From positions 1,550,001 through 1,614,000 of the forward strand of contig NZ_CAJHBK010000001.1 in NCBI RefSeq assembly GCF_904846615.1: a DNA stretch of 64,000 nt, written 5' to 3'. Source of the stretch: Psychrobacter sp. JCM 18902 (GTDB lineage: Bacteria > Pseudomonadota > Gammaproteobacteria > Pseudomonadales > Moraxellaceae). The position numbers and the translations under genes are program-made. Positions 10,165 to 18,883 of this stretch are shown piece by piece (the first letter of the stretch is position 1; every line of letters begins with the position of its first letter). Under the pieces are notes generated by a model, which saw nothing but the letters and a program-made list of their open reading frames with translations, was not told where the DNA came from and searched no databases.

Positions 10165-10845
10165 ATGAGCAGTCGCGAACAAAAGAAACTTCAAACTCGG
10201 CACGCCTTTTTTAATGCCGTGCTTGATTTATGTATGACAGGGCAGTCTTTTAGCTCAATCAGCCTCCGGCAAGTAACGCGTGAGGTTGGCGTGGTGCCGA
10301 CCGCATTTTATCGGCATTTTGATGACATGGAATCGCTTGGTCGAGCATTGGTGGTAGAAGAGCTAGGCGGTACGCTGGCGATCCTAAGCGATAGCTTACA
10401 GATTGGTCGCAAACGTAGCTTTGATCGCCAAATTGCTAAGAGCATTCAGCTGTTCTTGTATATGGTCAGTGATCAGCCTTATTACTGGCAATTTTTAGTC
10501 AGTGAGCGCTACGGTGGCTCAGAAGCTGTACGCAAAGCCATTAATGAACTTGTCAAAAAACATGCTCAAAGCTTGGCTGATGATTTAGCGCTACAGCCTG
10601 CTTTTACTCATATCAATGCCTATGACCGTCGCCTACTGGCTGAAGCTGGGGTAAATATGTTCTTTTCTTGGATTATCGATTGGTTGGAGCTGACTTATAC
10701 TGAAGACCATGATGATGAAATCGATCTGAATGAGATTGAAGAAAATAAACAGCTGATGCTCCATAATTGCACTCGCCAAGCACAGATGCTGTTTTATGGG
10801 GCTTATAACTGGAAATCTACGGAAGAGACGCACTTAGGAGATTAG
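10165..10845 (+). CDS. fabR: TetR-family regulator, FabR-like (unsaturated fatty acid repressor)
   Basis: A 226-residue TetR-family regulator. The N-terminal helix-turn-helix SLRQVTREVGVVPTAFYRHF with a following DMESLGRALV closely follows FabR, the repressor of fabA/fabB-type genes, which senses the unsaturated-to-saturated acyl ratio. The remainder is a helical ligand and dimerisation domain with a hydrophobic stretch (MFFSWIIDWLEL). It stands alone, 104 bp after dgt, and converges on gspK with a 57-bp gap. No desaturase or fab gene is beside it, so the target genes are not shown. Family call strong, FabR orthology likely. Confidence 0.78.
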   Translation: MSSREQKKLQTRHAFFNAVLDLCMTGQSFSSISLRQVTREVGVVPTAFYRHFDDMESLGRALVVEELGGTLAILSDSLQIGRKRSFDRQIAKSIQLFLYMVSDQPYYWQFLVSERYGGSEAVRKAINELVKKHAQSLADDLALQPAFTHINAYDRRLLAEAGVNMFFSWIIDWLELTYTEDHDDEIDLNEIEENKQLMLHNCTRQAQMLFYGAYNWKSTEETHLGD

Positions 10846-10902
10846 GTGACGTCAGATATTCTACCTCGGCACTGAGCAAGACTCTTTTTAGGTGGCTCAA
10901 CG

Positions 10903-11970
10903 TTAGAAACTGGGTCTAAATGCCCATAAACGCTGTGTCACCACTTTAATTTCTTTGGCTTGTTTATTATTGCCATTCTCATTATTGCCATTATTATTGT
11001 TAGACGTGCTGTTATTCGCATTATTCCCTACTGCCGCGCTAGCGTCAGTCGCAATTTTACTAATCAATACGGTTGCAAATCTTTGTCTTTGTTGACCAAG
11101 GCTTGCACTATCCGTTGCGGTAATAAGCGCCATAAAGGCTTGGCTATCGACTGCAAGCATTGGTTTTAACGCCTTTCGCTGATCATCATTTAAAACGCTC
11201 AACATCGGCAATTTCCATACATCATCGATAGAGGCTAACGCCTGCTTTGCCCGCATATCGACCAATCCCTGCATATGTTGGCTGGTTGCGCCATCTATCA
11301 GTGCAGCCAGCAAAACTGGACTGGCCGTATTGACATTAATAGGCACATAATAAGGAACCGCCGTAATATAAGGACGTAGTGCCGCTAGTACTTCAGCATT
11401 TACCCCTCGAATCTCTTGCAACTGATCGACACTGACCAATGCTTGATTGGGCAAAGTCTTACTCGCTGAGCCACTTGATTGCTGAGAATAAACCACATTC
11501 TCATCACCACCATCTTGATAAACGTCGCTATCCGTATCTTGATAATCAAGAACAGCAATGGCAATATCAGGTTCCAAATTTAATTGTGTCAACAGTCTTT
11601 GAAATATGGCTACAGCGGCGCTATCAACCGCGCCATTCTGATATAAATTATTAATATTAAAACGACTGGCTTCATCGCGCACTTCAATACTGATGCTATG
11701 ATTGGCTAAAAGATAAGGCGGTAGTGGCTGCGCCCAAATGTCTTGCTCACTATCTGTGTCATTCAGCTTATCGTCAGCACGAATCATCGTGATGGCCAAT
11801 TGCTGACCAGCATTGATATCTTGTGACAGCTGATTTTGATCAAACAATAAGCCGCTACGCCTAATAGCAATCTTTTGACTGGCAAGCATCGCCCCCGCCA
11901 CCACGGTAATACTGACCACCAATAGTAAGATAGTGAGCAGCGCTACTCCGCGCTGAGAGTTTGCTGTCAT
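10903..11970 (-). CDS. gspK: Type II secretion minor pseudopilin GspK
   Basis: A 355-residue minor pseudopilin that would sit at the tip of the type II secretion pseudopilus with GspI and GspJ. The short leader ends in QRG, followed by VALLTILLLVVS; position +5 is not Glu, as is typical of GspK and unlike other pseudopilins. The large globular part contains FNINNLY, the GspK-type calcium-region DYQDTDSD, and NVNTASPVLLAAL in a helix-hairpin-helix-like segment. The C-terminal part carries an Asn-rich low-complexity run (residues about 315-340) just before a short charged end. It is the last gene of gspHIJK, 39 bp after gspJ. Confidence 0.9.
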   Translation of the reverse strand: MTANSQRGVALLTILLLVVSITVVAGAMLASQKIAIRRSGLLFDQNQLSQDINAGQQLAITMIRADDKLNDTDSEQDIWAQPLPPYLLANHSISIEVRDEASRFNINNLYQNGAVDSAAVAIFQRLLTQLNLEPDIAIAVLDYQDTDSDVYQDGGDENVVYSQQSSGSASKTLPNQALVSVDQLQEIRGVNAEVLAALRPYITAVPYYVPINVNTASPVLLAALIDGATSQHMQGLVDMRAKQALASIDDVWKLPMLSVLNDDQRKALKPMLAVDSQAFMALITATDSASLGQQRQRFATVLISKIATDASAAVGNNANNSTSNNNNGNNENGNNKQAKEIKVVTQRLWAFRPSF

Positions 11971-12009
11971 TGACTTAAGCCGCCTTTATTATTGACCCAG
12001 TGGTACATT

Positions 12010-12876
12010 TTAAATATTACTTCCTGCATTGTTATTTACATTGTTATTTACATTGCTATTCGGGTCGTCATTATTAGTCTTATCACTACTATCGTTATTG
12101 CTACCATTGCCATTATTAGCAGCATTGTTATTGCTTTTATTGGTATTGTTAATTGGTATTGGTTGGGGAGCAAGCGCCCACTGCCAAGTGATGGGCATAT
12201 CCTGATAAGTAAAATTGACAGCAATGCCTTTGGGCAATAAAGCCACTGCTGGCTTGGCGCTTATGGCATTGGCCATTTGCCCAGAGGTTGTCTTTGTATT
12301 GCTATTGCCGTTATTACTACTGTCTGCATCAGGGAATTTGGTGCTCAGTTCAGGTAAATATGCTTGCCAACGCCCTGCGGTGACGCCTTTTAGCAATACA
12401 CTGTCTAGGCTGATGCTATCGCGCCCACCATCGATGCTGGTATATTGGCGGCGAATTAAACGCTCATCTGCAAAAATGTATTCAATATGCTGGACACTCA
12501 TGTTACTTTGATAACGTGGATCGGGGTCGGCAAAACGAACAAAGCTGACATGCTCACCATCCAAGCTCATAAAAGGCTCAGGCACTGTTTCATTGGCTTG
12601 GGCGCTATTGTTTGTGCTATCACTGGCATTTGTACTGTTATTTGTCACACTGATATTTTGAGTATTTGGTATTTGATAAGGGATAATTTGCCCCATATCT
12701 TGCTGTAGCTGCAAATAAGCATATTGCAAAACAGCTAAATTATCAGCATGAAATTGTGCACGTTCTCGGGCGCGGTTGACGCTATCAAACACCTGCCAGC
12801 CAGCCACCGCCAGCATCGCAAATATTGCCATGGCAACCATCAATTCAAGTAGCGTAAATCCACGCTGCGACTTCAC
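12010..12876 (-). CDS. gspJ: Type II secretion minor pseudopilin GspJ
   Basis: A 288-residue minor pseudopilin. The leader MKSQRG is followed by FTLLELMVAMAIFAML, with the conserved Glu at +5 that prepilin peptidase substrates need. The family core follows (WQVFDSVNRARERAQ, LQQDMGQIIPY, YIFADERLIRRQY). The start is a GTG overlapping the gspI stop by four bases (GTGA), which indicates translational coupling. The last 45 residues are almost all Asn, Ser, Asp and Gly, and a shorter Asn/Ser run sits near residues 70-90. Ordinary GspJ proteins are about 200 residues, so these insertions account for much of the extra length. Confidence 0.9.
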   Translation of the reverse strand: MKSQRGFTLLELMVAMAIFAMLAVAGWQVFDSVNRARERAQFHADNLAVLQYAYLQLQQDMGQIIPYQIPNTQNISVTNNSTNASDSTNNSAQANETVPEPFMSLDGEHVSFVRFADPDPRYQSNMSVQHIEYIFADERLIRRQYTSIDGGRDSISLDSVLLKGVTAGRWQAYLPELSTKFPDADSSNNGNSNTKTTSGQMANAISAKPAVALLPKGIAVNFTYQDMPITWQWALAPQPIPINNTNKSNNNAANNGNGSNNDSSDKTNNDDPNSNVNNNVNNNAGSNI

Positions 12877-13367
12877 GGATTGCCTCCAGACTGCCCTGCA
12901 ATATCAGCGCCCAAACTGCTTAAGTCCAAACTACCAATGTCTTGCTCCGCATTGCTCAATATTACGTTGATATCAGTCACGGCGGTACGCGTCTGTCCAT
13001 CTATAATGGGTGCGACAGCAATATTCACCTCTTTTAAAGCAGGCGTAATGGCATCACTGACCGTCATCACGACTTGCCAATCACGCCCTTGAGCATTGAT
13101 TGTTTGTGTGCGATTGGCCGTCAGCCATGTCTCTTGGATACGCAAATCAGCGGCCGTATTCTGTGCGACAAAATGTGCCAATGTACGTGTGCGTAAGACA
13201 TCCACTGAGCTGAGATAAGCACTACTGGCACGGCTAGCAGCCACAGCAACAACTGCTAAAATCGCTAACGCCACCATTACCTCAATCAGAGTAAAGCCGC
13301 TTTCATGCTTTGATAGCATTGGCTTTTTGTTTATGTCAGCAGATATAATGTCATCCTTATCTATCAT
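12873..13367 (-). CDS. gspI: Type II secretion minor pseudopilin GspI
   Basis: A 164-residue minor pseudopilin. Cleavage is expected after HESG, giving a mature N terminus FTLIEVMVALAIL with Glu at +5. The rest matches GspI (AQNTAADLRIQE, then a short beta-rich domain). The ATG lies 3 bases after the gspH stop, which suggests coupled translation. An internal ATG (at 13319) would give a more usual seven-residue leader. The gene overlaps gspJ by four bases. GspI is thought to nucleate the pseudopilus tip with GspJ and GspK. Confidence 0.88.
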   Translation of the reverse strand: MIDKDDIISADINKKPMLSKHESGFTLIEVMVALAILAVVAVAASRASSAYLSSVDVLRTRTLAHFVAQNTAADLRIQETWLTANRTQTINAQGRDWQVVMTVSDAITPALKEVNIAVAPIIDGQTRTAVTDINVILSNAEQDIGSLDLSSLGADIAGQSGGNP

Positions 13368-13370
13368 CAG

Positions 13371-14198
13371 CTACATCCCTTGTCCGATCGTCATACTACC
13401 ATCAGGCATAATGGTAATGACCTCGCCCACCAGACGCGAATTGTGCAGCACCTCAATGGTGACAGGCGTTGCTTGCCCTGTACCAAACCATAATATTTGT
13501 GGGACTGCTTGATCGGCAAACCAAGGCTGCAATGTTTGCCCCTGTTCAGGCATTGATAGGTTGCCAGCCTCCAAGCTTTGCACCCTTAAACTAACCCCAG
13601 CAGGTAACTCCGGCAAACTGACTTCTGGCTCAATCTCCCAGCTAGGCACTGGCTGTTGCTTTCCCATCGCCCCCGACATACCTGTCAGGTCAGCAGACAA
13701 TTCCATCGAATTTTTAGGCGTGCTGTCCATGCTATTTGACGGGGTATCATTGGTCTGATGGGCAATATAAGGATTTGATAAAGTAACAATCACAGGAGCT
13801 ACTTGACCTTGTTTATCTGCTTGTAAACTTAAACCCATCGGCTGCATACGCTCAGCAGACAACAACCGTACATAGCTCAGCGAATCCGTTAAATGCTCAT
13901 AAAAAGCACGGTTTTTACGCGATTCACTACTACCCACCGACAAGCTCATCATGCCAGCAAAGATAGATAGAATAACGACCACCACTACAATTTCGACAAG
14001 GGTAAAGCCCTGCTGTGCCTGAGCAAGGCTTGAGGATTTATAAGGGGAAACGTGAGCGTTTCGTACTGGAAAGGATTTATGCTGATAAAACAGAGATAAG
14101 AGATATCTATCCGTGTTTTTATATTGCAAATATTGATGACTTAAGTGTGAATAGCAAGTGACCGCTGAGCTGGACGGAATCTTGGCAGTGACCGGCAT
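13371..14198 (-). CDS. gspH: Type II secretion minor pseudopilin GspH
   Basis: A 275-residue protein with the prepilin motif QQG / FTLVEIVVVVVIL and Glu at +5, followed by SVGSSESRKNRAFYEHLTDSLSYVRLLSAERM, as in GspH. It heads the gspH-I-J-K cluster. The only ATG start gives a leader of 64 residues before the cleavage site, far longer than the usual 6-25. I see no better ATG or GTG with a ribosome site closer in. The mature part is also longer than usual, with an inserted Ser/Asn/Pro-rich segment in the middle. GspH-type call is good; the start is uncertain. Confidence 0.8.
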   Translation of the reverse strand: MPVTAKIPSSSAVTCYSHLSHQYLQYKNTDRYLLSLFYQHKSFPVRNAHVSPYKSSSLAQAQQGFTLVEIVVVVVILSIFAGMMSLSVGSSESRKNRAFYEHLTDSLSYVRLLSAERMQPMGLSLQADKQGQVAPVIVTLSNPYIAHQTNDTPSNSMDSTPKNSMELSADLTGMSGAMGKQQPVPSWEIEPEVSLPELPAGVSLRVQSLEAGNLSMPEQGQTLQPWFADQAVPQILWFGTGQATPVTIEVLHNSRLVGEVITIMPDGSMTIGQGM

Positions 14199-14373
14199 AT
14201 TGCACCTATAAACCTATGAGCAGGTTGTGGTATGAAGAATAAAACTATGATTGGGCGCTAAAGCTGGTAAGCATGTATCCATTTTTAGCATGGATGCACC
14301 GTGCTGCGATAACGAATATAGCAACACGAATTTAAAAAAATTGGGTTAAAAGACCATAAGTTAAACAAAGATA

Positions 14374-15057
14374 TTAATAACTGGTATTACGGTGCTCTTC
14401 TGACTCAGTATCGATTTGCTCGACCAACTCCTGCATATCTTCATCCATCACCTCATCGTCGGCCGCAGGATAATGGCTCGGCAACTCAAGCATTTGCTGA
14501 ACGAAAGCATAACGTAGGGTATCACGGCGACCCAAATACCGCTGGTAAAAGCTTGAATTTAATAGTCCAGCACCGCCCTGACCCATCGCCCAAATCGAGG
14601 ACAAATAGTCGCGCGTGCTCAAACTACTGTGCTGCTCTTGTAAATACGCGCTGATAATGTCAATCAAGCGTTTCATACGCTGACGGCGAATATCATATAG
14701 CTCACCAAACAAGCGATTGAGACCCGTCACTGATGCCGCCAAACGCTCTTCGATTTGATTGAGCAACATAGCTTTTTGTGGGTTAAATAACTGCTGAAAG
14801 ATCATACGAGCAACGCCTGCTGATGGACAATCATCAATACGATTAATCTCAAACAGTTGTTCTTCATAGCGGATAATAATACGCAAATATAGTTCATCTT
14901 TACTGGAGAAATGCTTATACAGTGTACCTTTAGCCAGATCCAGCTGGTCTGCCAAACTGTCTAAAGTAATATCACCATCGCCTGACTCAAGTAGCAATTG
15001 CTCTGCCATCGCTAAGATATTCTCTTCTCGTGCCTTGAACTGATGCTGACGACTCAT
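14374..15057 (-). CDS. TetR/AcrR-family transcriptional regulator
   Basis: A 227-residue regulator with an N-terminal TetR helix-turn-helix (ITLDSLADQLDLAKGTLYKHFSSKDELY, read as two pieces around residues 30-57) and a helical C-terminal domain ending in an acidic tail. The target is not evident. The upstream spacer (15058-15290) separates it from tatD and holds a 5-6-5 palindrome that could be its own operator (listed separately). The neighbours gspH and tatD are not typical targets. Confidence 0.82.
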   Translation of the reverse strand: MSRQHQFKAREENILAMAEQLLLESGDGDITLDSLADQLDLAKGTLYKHFSSKDELYLRIIIRYEEQLFEINRIDDCPSAGVARMIFQQLFNPQKAMLLNQIEERLAASVTGLNRLFGELYDIRRQRMKRLIDIISAYLQEQHSSLSTRDYLSSIWAMGQGGAGLLNSSFYQRYLGRRDTLRYAFVQQMLELPSHYPAADDEVMDEDMQELVEQIDTESEEHRNTSY

Positions 15058-15262
15058 AATCTCTCCTAAAACCTGACAAGATTAAGCATATGACCATCGT
15101 GTGGATGAATGCATCGGCGACAAGCGTATAACATCATACAAAGTCTGCTCGAAAACCACCAAAGGAGATATGCTTATGTTTGCTAAATAGTCATTGATAA
15201 TCATAGGCTTACGCTCCACATCATAAATACAAATAACGTAAAGCAATAGGACTGTATCATAA

Positions 15263-15278
15263 ATGACTGAGTGGTCAT
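15263..15278. promoter_or_regulatory. Palindromic possible TetR-type operator
   Basis: ATGAC-TGAGTG-GTCAT is a 5-bp inverted repeat around a 6-base centre. It resembles the general form of short palindromic operators of TetR-family repressors. It lies between the tatD stop and the TetR gene, about 205 bp before the latter's start, so control of that gene is an inference. Confidence 0.3.
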
Positions 15279-15290
15279 AGCATAACCATT

Positions 15291-16079
15291 TTAGTGATAC
15301 TGTGCCAGTAAATTCTCAAAGTTTTTTGCAGTTAATGCCCCAACATCATTGCTACTACAGCCATACATCTCTGCCAGACAACTGGCGACATACGGTACGT
15401 AGGCAGGCTCATTCGGTCTACCACGCTTGGGCACCGGTGCTAGATAAGGGCTATCGGTTTCGATAAGCAGTCTATCTCTAGGCATGTTTTTTGCTGCATT
15501 TTTAATCATTTGAGCACTCTTAAAGCTAACAATGCCCGAAAATGAGATATAAAACCCTAAGTCAAGTGCACGCTTGGCCGTCTCCCAATCTTCGGTAAAG
15601 CAATGAATAATGCCATGTTCAGCGCCTTCTGATTTTAGTATATCAATCGTATCTTCTTTGGCATCACGCATATGAATGACGAGTGGCTTTTTCAGGCTTT
15701 GACTGGCATGAATATGGCGAGCAAGACTGGCTTGCTGCTCTTTTTTATTTTCCGTTGACCAGTAATAATCTAATCCTGTCTCCCCAATCGCCCATACATA
15801 GTCAGCATCAGCCGTTTCGATCAAACGCTCAACTGTCGCTGATTGCAAGACACTGATATCTTCACAAGGATGAATACCGACACTCATGCCAAGATTTAGC
15901 GCCTCATCACCATAAGTGCTGACAATATGAGCAATCTCATCATATTCGGCAAAATCACACATAATCGCCATTGCGCGGGTGACATTAGCAGTTTTCATCG
16001 CGTCAATCGCGCCAGACAATTTACCATCATACTTGGTTAAATCTAAGCGATTAAGATGGCAATGGCTATCAGTAAACAT
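15291..16079 (-). CDS. tatD: TatD-family metal-dependent DNase
   Basis: A 262-residue TIM-barrel hydrolase of the TatD family. Metal-binding and signature motifs are DSHCHLNRL at the N terminus, VGIHPCED, AIGETGLDYYW, IHMRDA, HCFT and LLIETDSPYLAP. I start it at 16079, where MFTDSHCHL matches the family N terminus and a GAG-type ribosome site lies 10 bases upstream. A longer start at 16172 would add 31 hydrophobic residues not found in the family. TatD proteins are 3'-5' exonucleases or DNases with roles in repair; close relatives (YcfH, YjjV) cannot be told apart here. Confidence 0.9.
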   Translation of the reverse strand: MFTDSHCHLNRLDLTKYDGKLSGAIDAMKTANVTRAMAIMCDFAEYDEIAHIVSTYGDEALNLGMSVGIHPCEDISVLQSATVERLIETADADYVWAIGETGLDYYWSTENKKEQQASLARHIHASQSLKKPLVIHMRDAKEDTIDILKSEGAEHGIIHCFTEDWETAKRALDLGFYISFSGIVSFKSAQMIKNAAKNMPRDRLLIETDSPYLAPVPKRGRPNEPAYVPYVASCLAEMYGCSSNDVGALTAKNFENLLAQYH

Positions 16080-16291
16080 AAGTAATCTCGTTATTAAAAA
16101 TGAATGAATAAAAAATATTGGGTTTAAAACCTTAGAGTATTGATTGCTCCAAAGGCAGCTGTTTTCAAGCAAAGTTTAGCGGTACACTATCAACACGCTC
16201 CTCAACCATATTTAAAACAGCCAATCAATCATAAAAGTCATCGCTAGTAAAAACATTACACCTTCTACTCACTTTTCATAAGCCCATCATT

Positions 16292-16957
16292 ATGAACCAT
16301 AAAAAAACCATCAGCCTTTCTCCGATTATAAAAACATTATTACCCAAACAGCTCTATAAAAAGCGGTTTTTATTACAAGACAAAGGGCTCAATAATCATA
16401 TCAATATTGCCAAAGATGCACGCATCATTGGCAATTCGACCATTACCATTCGTAAAGGTCATGACAATCAAATTACTATCGGTAAGGGCGGCAAATTTAA
16501 TCAGTTAAAAATTGACATCAACGGCAATCACAACCAAGTCACGATTGGAGAGCACGTTAAATTCTCGGGGCAATTATTGGTTGTCGGTAATCATCTGCAT
16601 ATTTATATCGGCAATCATACCACCGCTATTGATTGCTATATTTTGGCGCGCGATAAAAGTGTGGCCATTGGTCAATCATGTATGATATCACGTGGTATCG
16701 AAATTCGAGCGACTGACGTTCACAAGGTCTATGATATAGACACTAACGCGCGAGTGAATAAGGCACATACAGATGTCAGTTTAGGAGACCATATTTGGAT
16801 TGCAGCCAATGTGACCATTTCTAAAAACGTCTCTATCGCCAGTGGTTGTATCATTGCAGCAGGGGCATTTGTCAATAAACCAGTTGAGACGCCGAACTGC
16901 ATGATTGCTGGTACACCAGCCAAAATTATTCGCCAAAATGTACGCTGGGAGCGTTAA
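16292..16957 (+). CDS. Hexapeptide-repeat (left-handed beta-helix) acyltransferase
   Basis: A 221-residue acyltransferase. Repeated six-residue turns such as ITIGKG, VTIGEH and IYIGNH build a left-handed beta-helix, followed by a catalytic-type His in ATDVHKVYD. The C-terminal family signature is LGDHIWIAANVTI, GCIIAAGAFV and IAGTPAKIIR. Such enzymes O- or N-acetylate sugars in capsule or lipopolysaccharide synthesis. No other glycan genes are near, so the acceptor is unknown. It diverges from tatD with a 212-bp spacer. Confidence 0.85.
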   Translation: MNHKKTISLSPIIKTLLPKQLYKKRFLLQDKGLNNHINIAKDARIIGNSTITIRKGHDNQITIGKGGKFNQLKIDINGNHNQVTIGEHVKFSGQLLVVGNHLHIYIGNHTTAIDCYILARDKSVAIGQSCMISRGIEIRATDVHKVYDIDTNARVNKAHTDVSLGDHIWIAANVTISKNVSIASGCIIAAGAFVNKPVETPNCMIAGTPAKIIRQNVRWER

Positions 16958-17010
16958 AGAGTTAAGTTACAAGGCAACGTTTTACTACAGCGAGCATTGG
17001 CTATTTAAAG

Positions 17011-18798
17011 TCAATGCAATGGCACCACTCGCATTACTTCTTCTATGGTCGTCAGCCCTTCACTAATACGCTTTGCACCCGATAAGCGCAATGGCTGCAC
17101 ACCTTCGCGGTACGCTTGCTGCTTAAGCACATCTAAATTGGCATCGGCGGCGACCAGTTTTTTTAGCTCATTTGACAACGGCATGATCTCGTACAGACCA
17201 ACGCGACCTTGATAGCCCGTATGGCGACAATGCTCGCAGCCTTGCGCCGTATAAATTTGCGCTGGAGCGGGCGCACGCCAAGGCTGAACCAATTCCTGCC
17301 ACTGCACAGCAATTTCACTGTCTGGGATCACGTATAGGGCTTTTTTGCAATGCGGACATAACGTTCGTAGCAAACGCTGCGCCATGACGCCTAATATCGT
17401 CGCTGAGGTTAAAAACGGCTGAATGCCTAAATCATGCAAGCGAGTAAGTGAGCTTGGTGCATCATTGGTATGCAACGTCGAGAGTACCAAATGTCCAGTG
17501 AGTGATGCTTGTACTGCCATATTGGCGGTTTCGGCATCGCGAATCTCACCGACCATAATGATATCTGGGTCTTGGCGCATCAAAGAGCGAATACCGTCTG
17601 CAAAGTGCAAATCAACCCCTGGATTGACCTGCATCTGATTGAAAGCTGGTTCAATCATCTCGATAGGATCTTCAATCGTACAAACGTTAACTTGCTCGGT
17701 GGCGAGCTGCTTAAGCGTACTGTACAACGTCGTAGTCTTACCTGAACCAGTCGGACCCGTAACCAAGATAATGCCATTTGGATGCGCGGTCAGCTCATGC
17801 CAAGTATCGAGCTGCTTACCTGACAAACCAAGCTGAGCAAACGAGCGCACCAGCACTTCAGGATCAAATACCCGCATCACCAGCTTTTCGCCAAAGGCAG
17901 TCGGCATCGTCGATAGGCGTAGCTCAGTTTCTAGACCCTTTGGTGTACGGGTTTTCAACCTGCCATCTTGTGGTTTGCGTTTTTCTGCCACATTCAGTCG
18001 TCCTAATATTTTAATCCGTGCCGTCACCGCGACAATGATTGCCAATGGCATCTCATAAACAGTATGTAGCACGCCATCGATACGAAAACGGACTTTACCC
18101 GTCTCACGGCGAGGCTCTAAATGGATATCACTGGCTCGCTGCTCAAAAGCATATTGCAACAACCAGTCGACAACTCTGACAATATGTTGATCGTTGGCAT
18201 CAGGGTTGGTATTGTCGCCCAGTTGCAGTAATGCCTCAACATTGGTGACATCAGCCGCCGCCCGCTTGTGGACACTATTTGCTCCTGCAATTGCTTGAGT
18301 TACTTGGTAAAACTCTTGGCGGTAGCGATTGATTTGCTCAGGATTGATATAAACCGTACGATAGCTTTTAGACTTGATTAATTTTTCGATACTTGTCTGC
18401 CACTCCGTACAAAACGGCTGGTCTGTACCGATGACGACTTCATCATTCGTCACTTCAATGGGCAAAATATGCTGTGAGCGGGCATATTCAAAGGACATCA
18501 ACTGAGTGACGGCTGGGACATCGACTTTTAACGGATCAATACGGACAAGTGCCATGCCTGCTTTGGCCGCTAACCATTGATTCAACCATACCAAAGTCAA
18601 TTTGTGCTCAACATTTTTATCCAGTGCATGACCGTTTGGCAGACCAAACTCACTGATGGTCAGGAGTGGATGCTGCGCTTTATCACGGCGGCTCGTCATC
18701 ACTAAATTGTAGCCACGCTGATCAATCACCTTATCTGCCAATAGTTCATCTAAGCACCAACGTAAATCAATCACGATTGAATATTTCTGAGCAGACAT
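17011..18798 (-). CDS. gspE: Type II secretion ATPase GspE
   Basis: A 595-residue hexameric secretion ATPase of the GspE/PulE/PilB family. The N-terminal region (to about 190) is followed by SDIHLEPRRETGKVRFRIDG, Walker A GPTGSGKTTTLYS (about 346-358), the Asp box ICT-IEDPIE, Walker B DPDIIMVGEIRDAETA, and the His box TGHLVLSTLHTNDA. A tetracysteine zinc motif (CPHC ... CEHC) in the C-terminal part is characteristic of GspE. It is separated from gspHIJK by four unrelated genes, as in other Moraxellaceae. A type IV pilus ATPase is the alternative, but the gsp genes nearby and the zinc motif favour GspE. Confidence 0.82.
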   Translation of the reverse strand: MSAQKYSIVIDLRWCLDELLADKVIDQRGYNLVMTSRRDKAQHPLLTISEFGLPNGHALDKNVEHKLTLVWLNQWLAAKAGMALVRIDPLKVDVPAVTQLMSFEYARSQHILPIEVTNDEVVIGTDQPFCTEWQTSIEKLIKSKSYRTVYINPEQINRYRQEFYQVTQAIAGANSVHKRAAADVTNVEALLQLGDNTNPDANDQHIVRVVDWLLQYAFEQRASDIHLEPRRETGKVRFRIDGVLHTVYEMPLAIIVAVTARIKILGRLNVAEKRKPQDGRLKTRTPKGLETELRLSTMPTAFGEKLVMRVFDPEVLVRSFAQLGLSGKQLDTWHELTAHPNGIILVTGPTGSGKTTTLYSTLKQLATEQVNVCTIEDPIEMIEPAFNQMQVNPGVDLHFADGIRSLMRQDPDIIMVGEIRDAETANMAVQASLTGHLVLSTLHTNDAPSSLTRLHDLGIQPFLTSATILGVMAQRLLRTLCPHCKKALYVIPDSEIAVQWQELVQPWRAPAPAQIYTAQGCEHCRHTGYQGRVGLYEIMPLSNELKKLVAADANLDVLKQQAYREGVQPLRLSGAKRISEGLTTIEEVMRVVPLH

Positions 18799-18883
18799 AT
18801 TTTTCTTCTTTTATTATTGATACGTTATTTATTGAGGAGTGATTGATGGATAATTCATGCGGCAGTAATGGCGTCACTGGACA

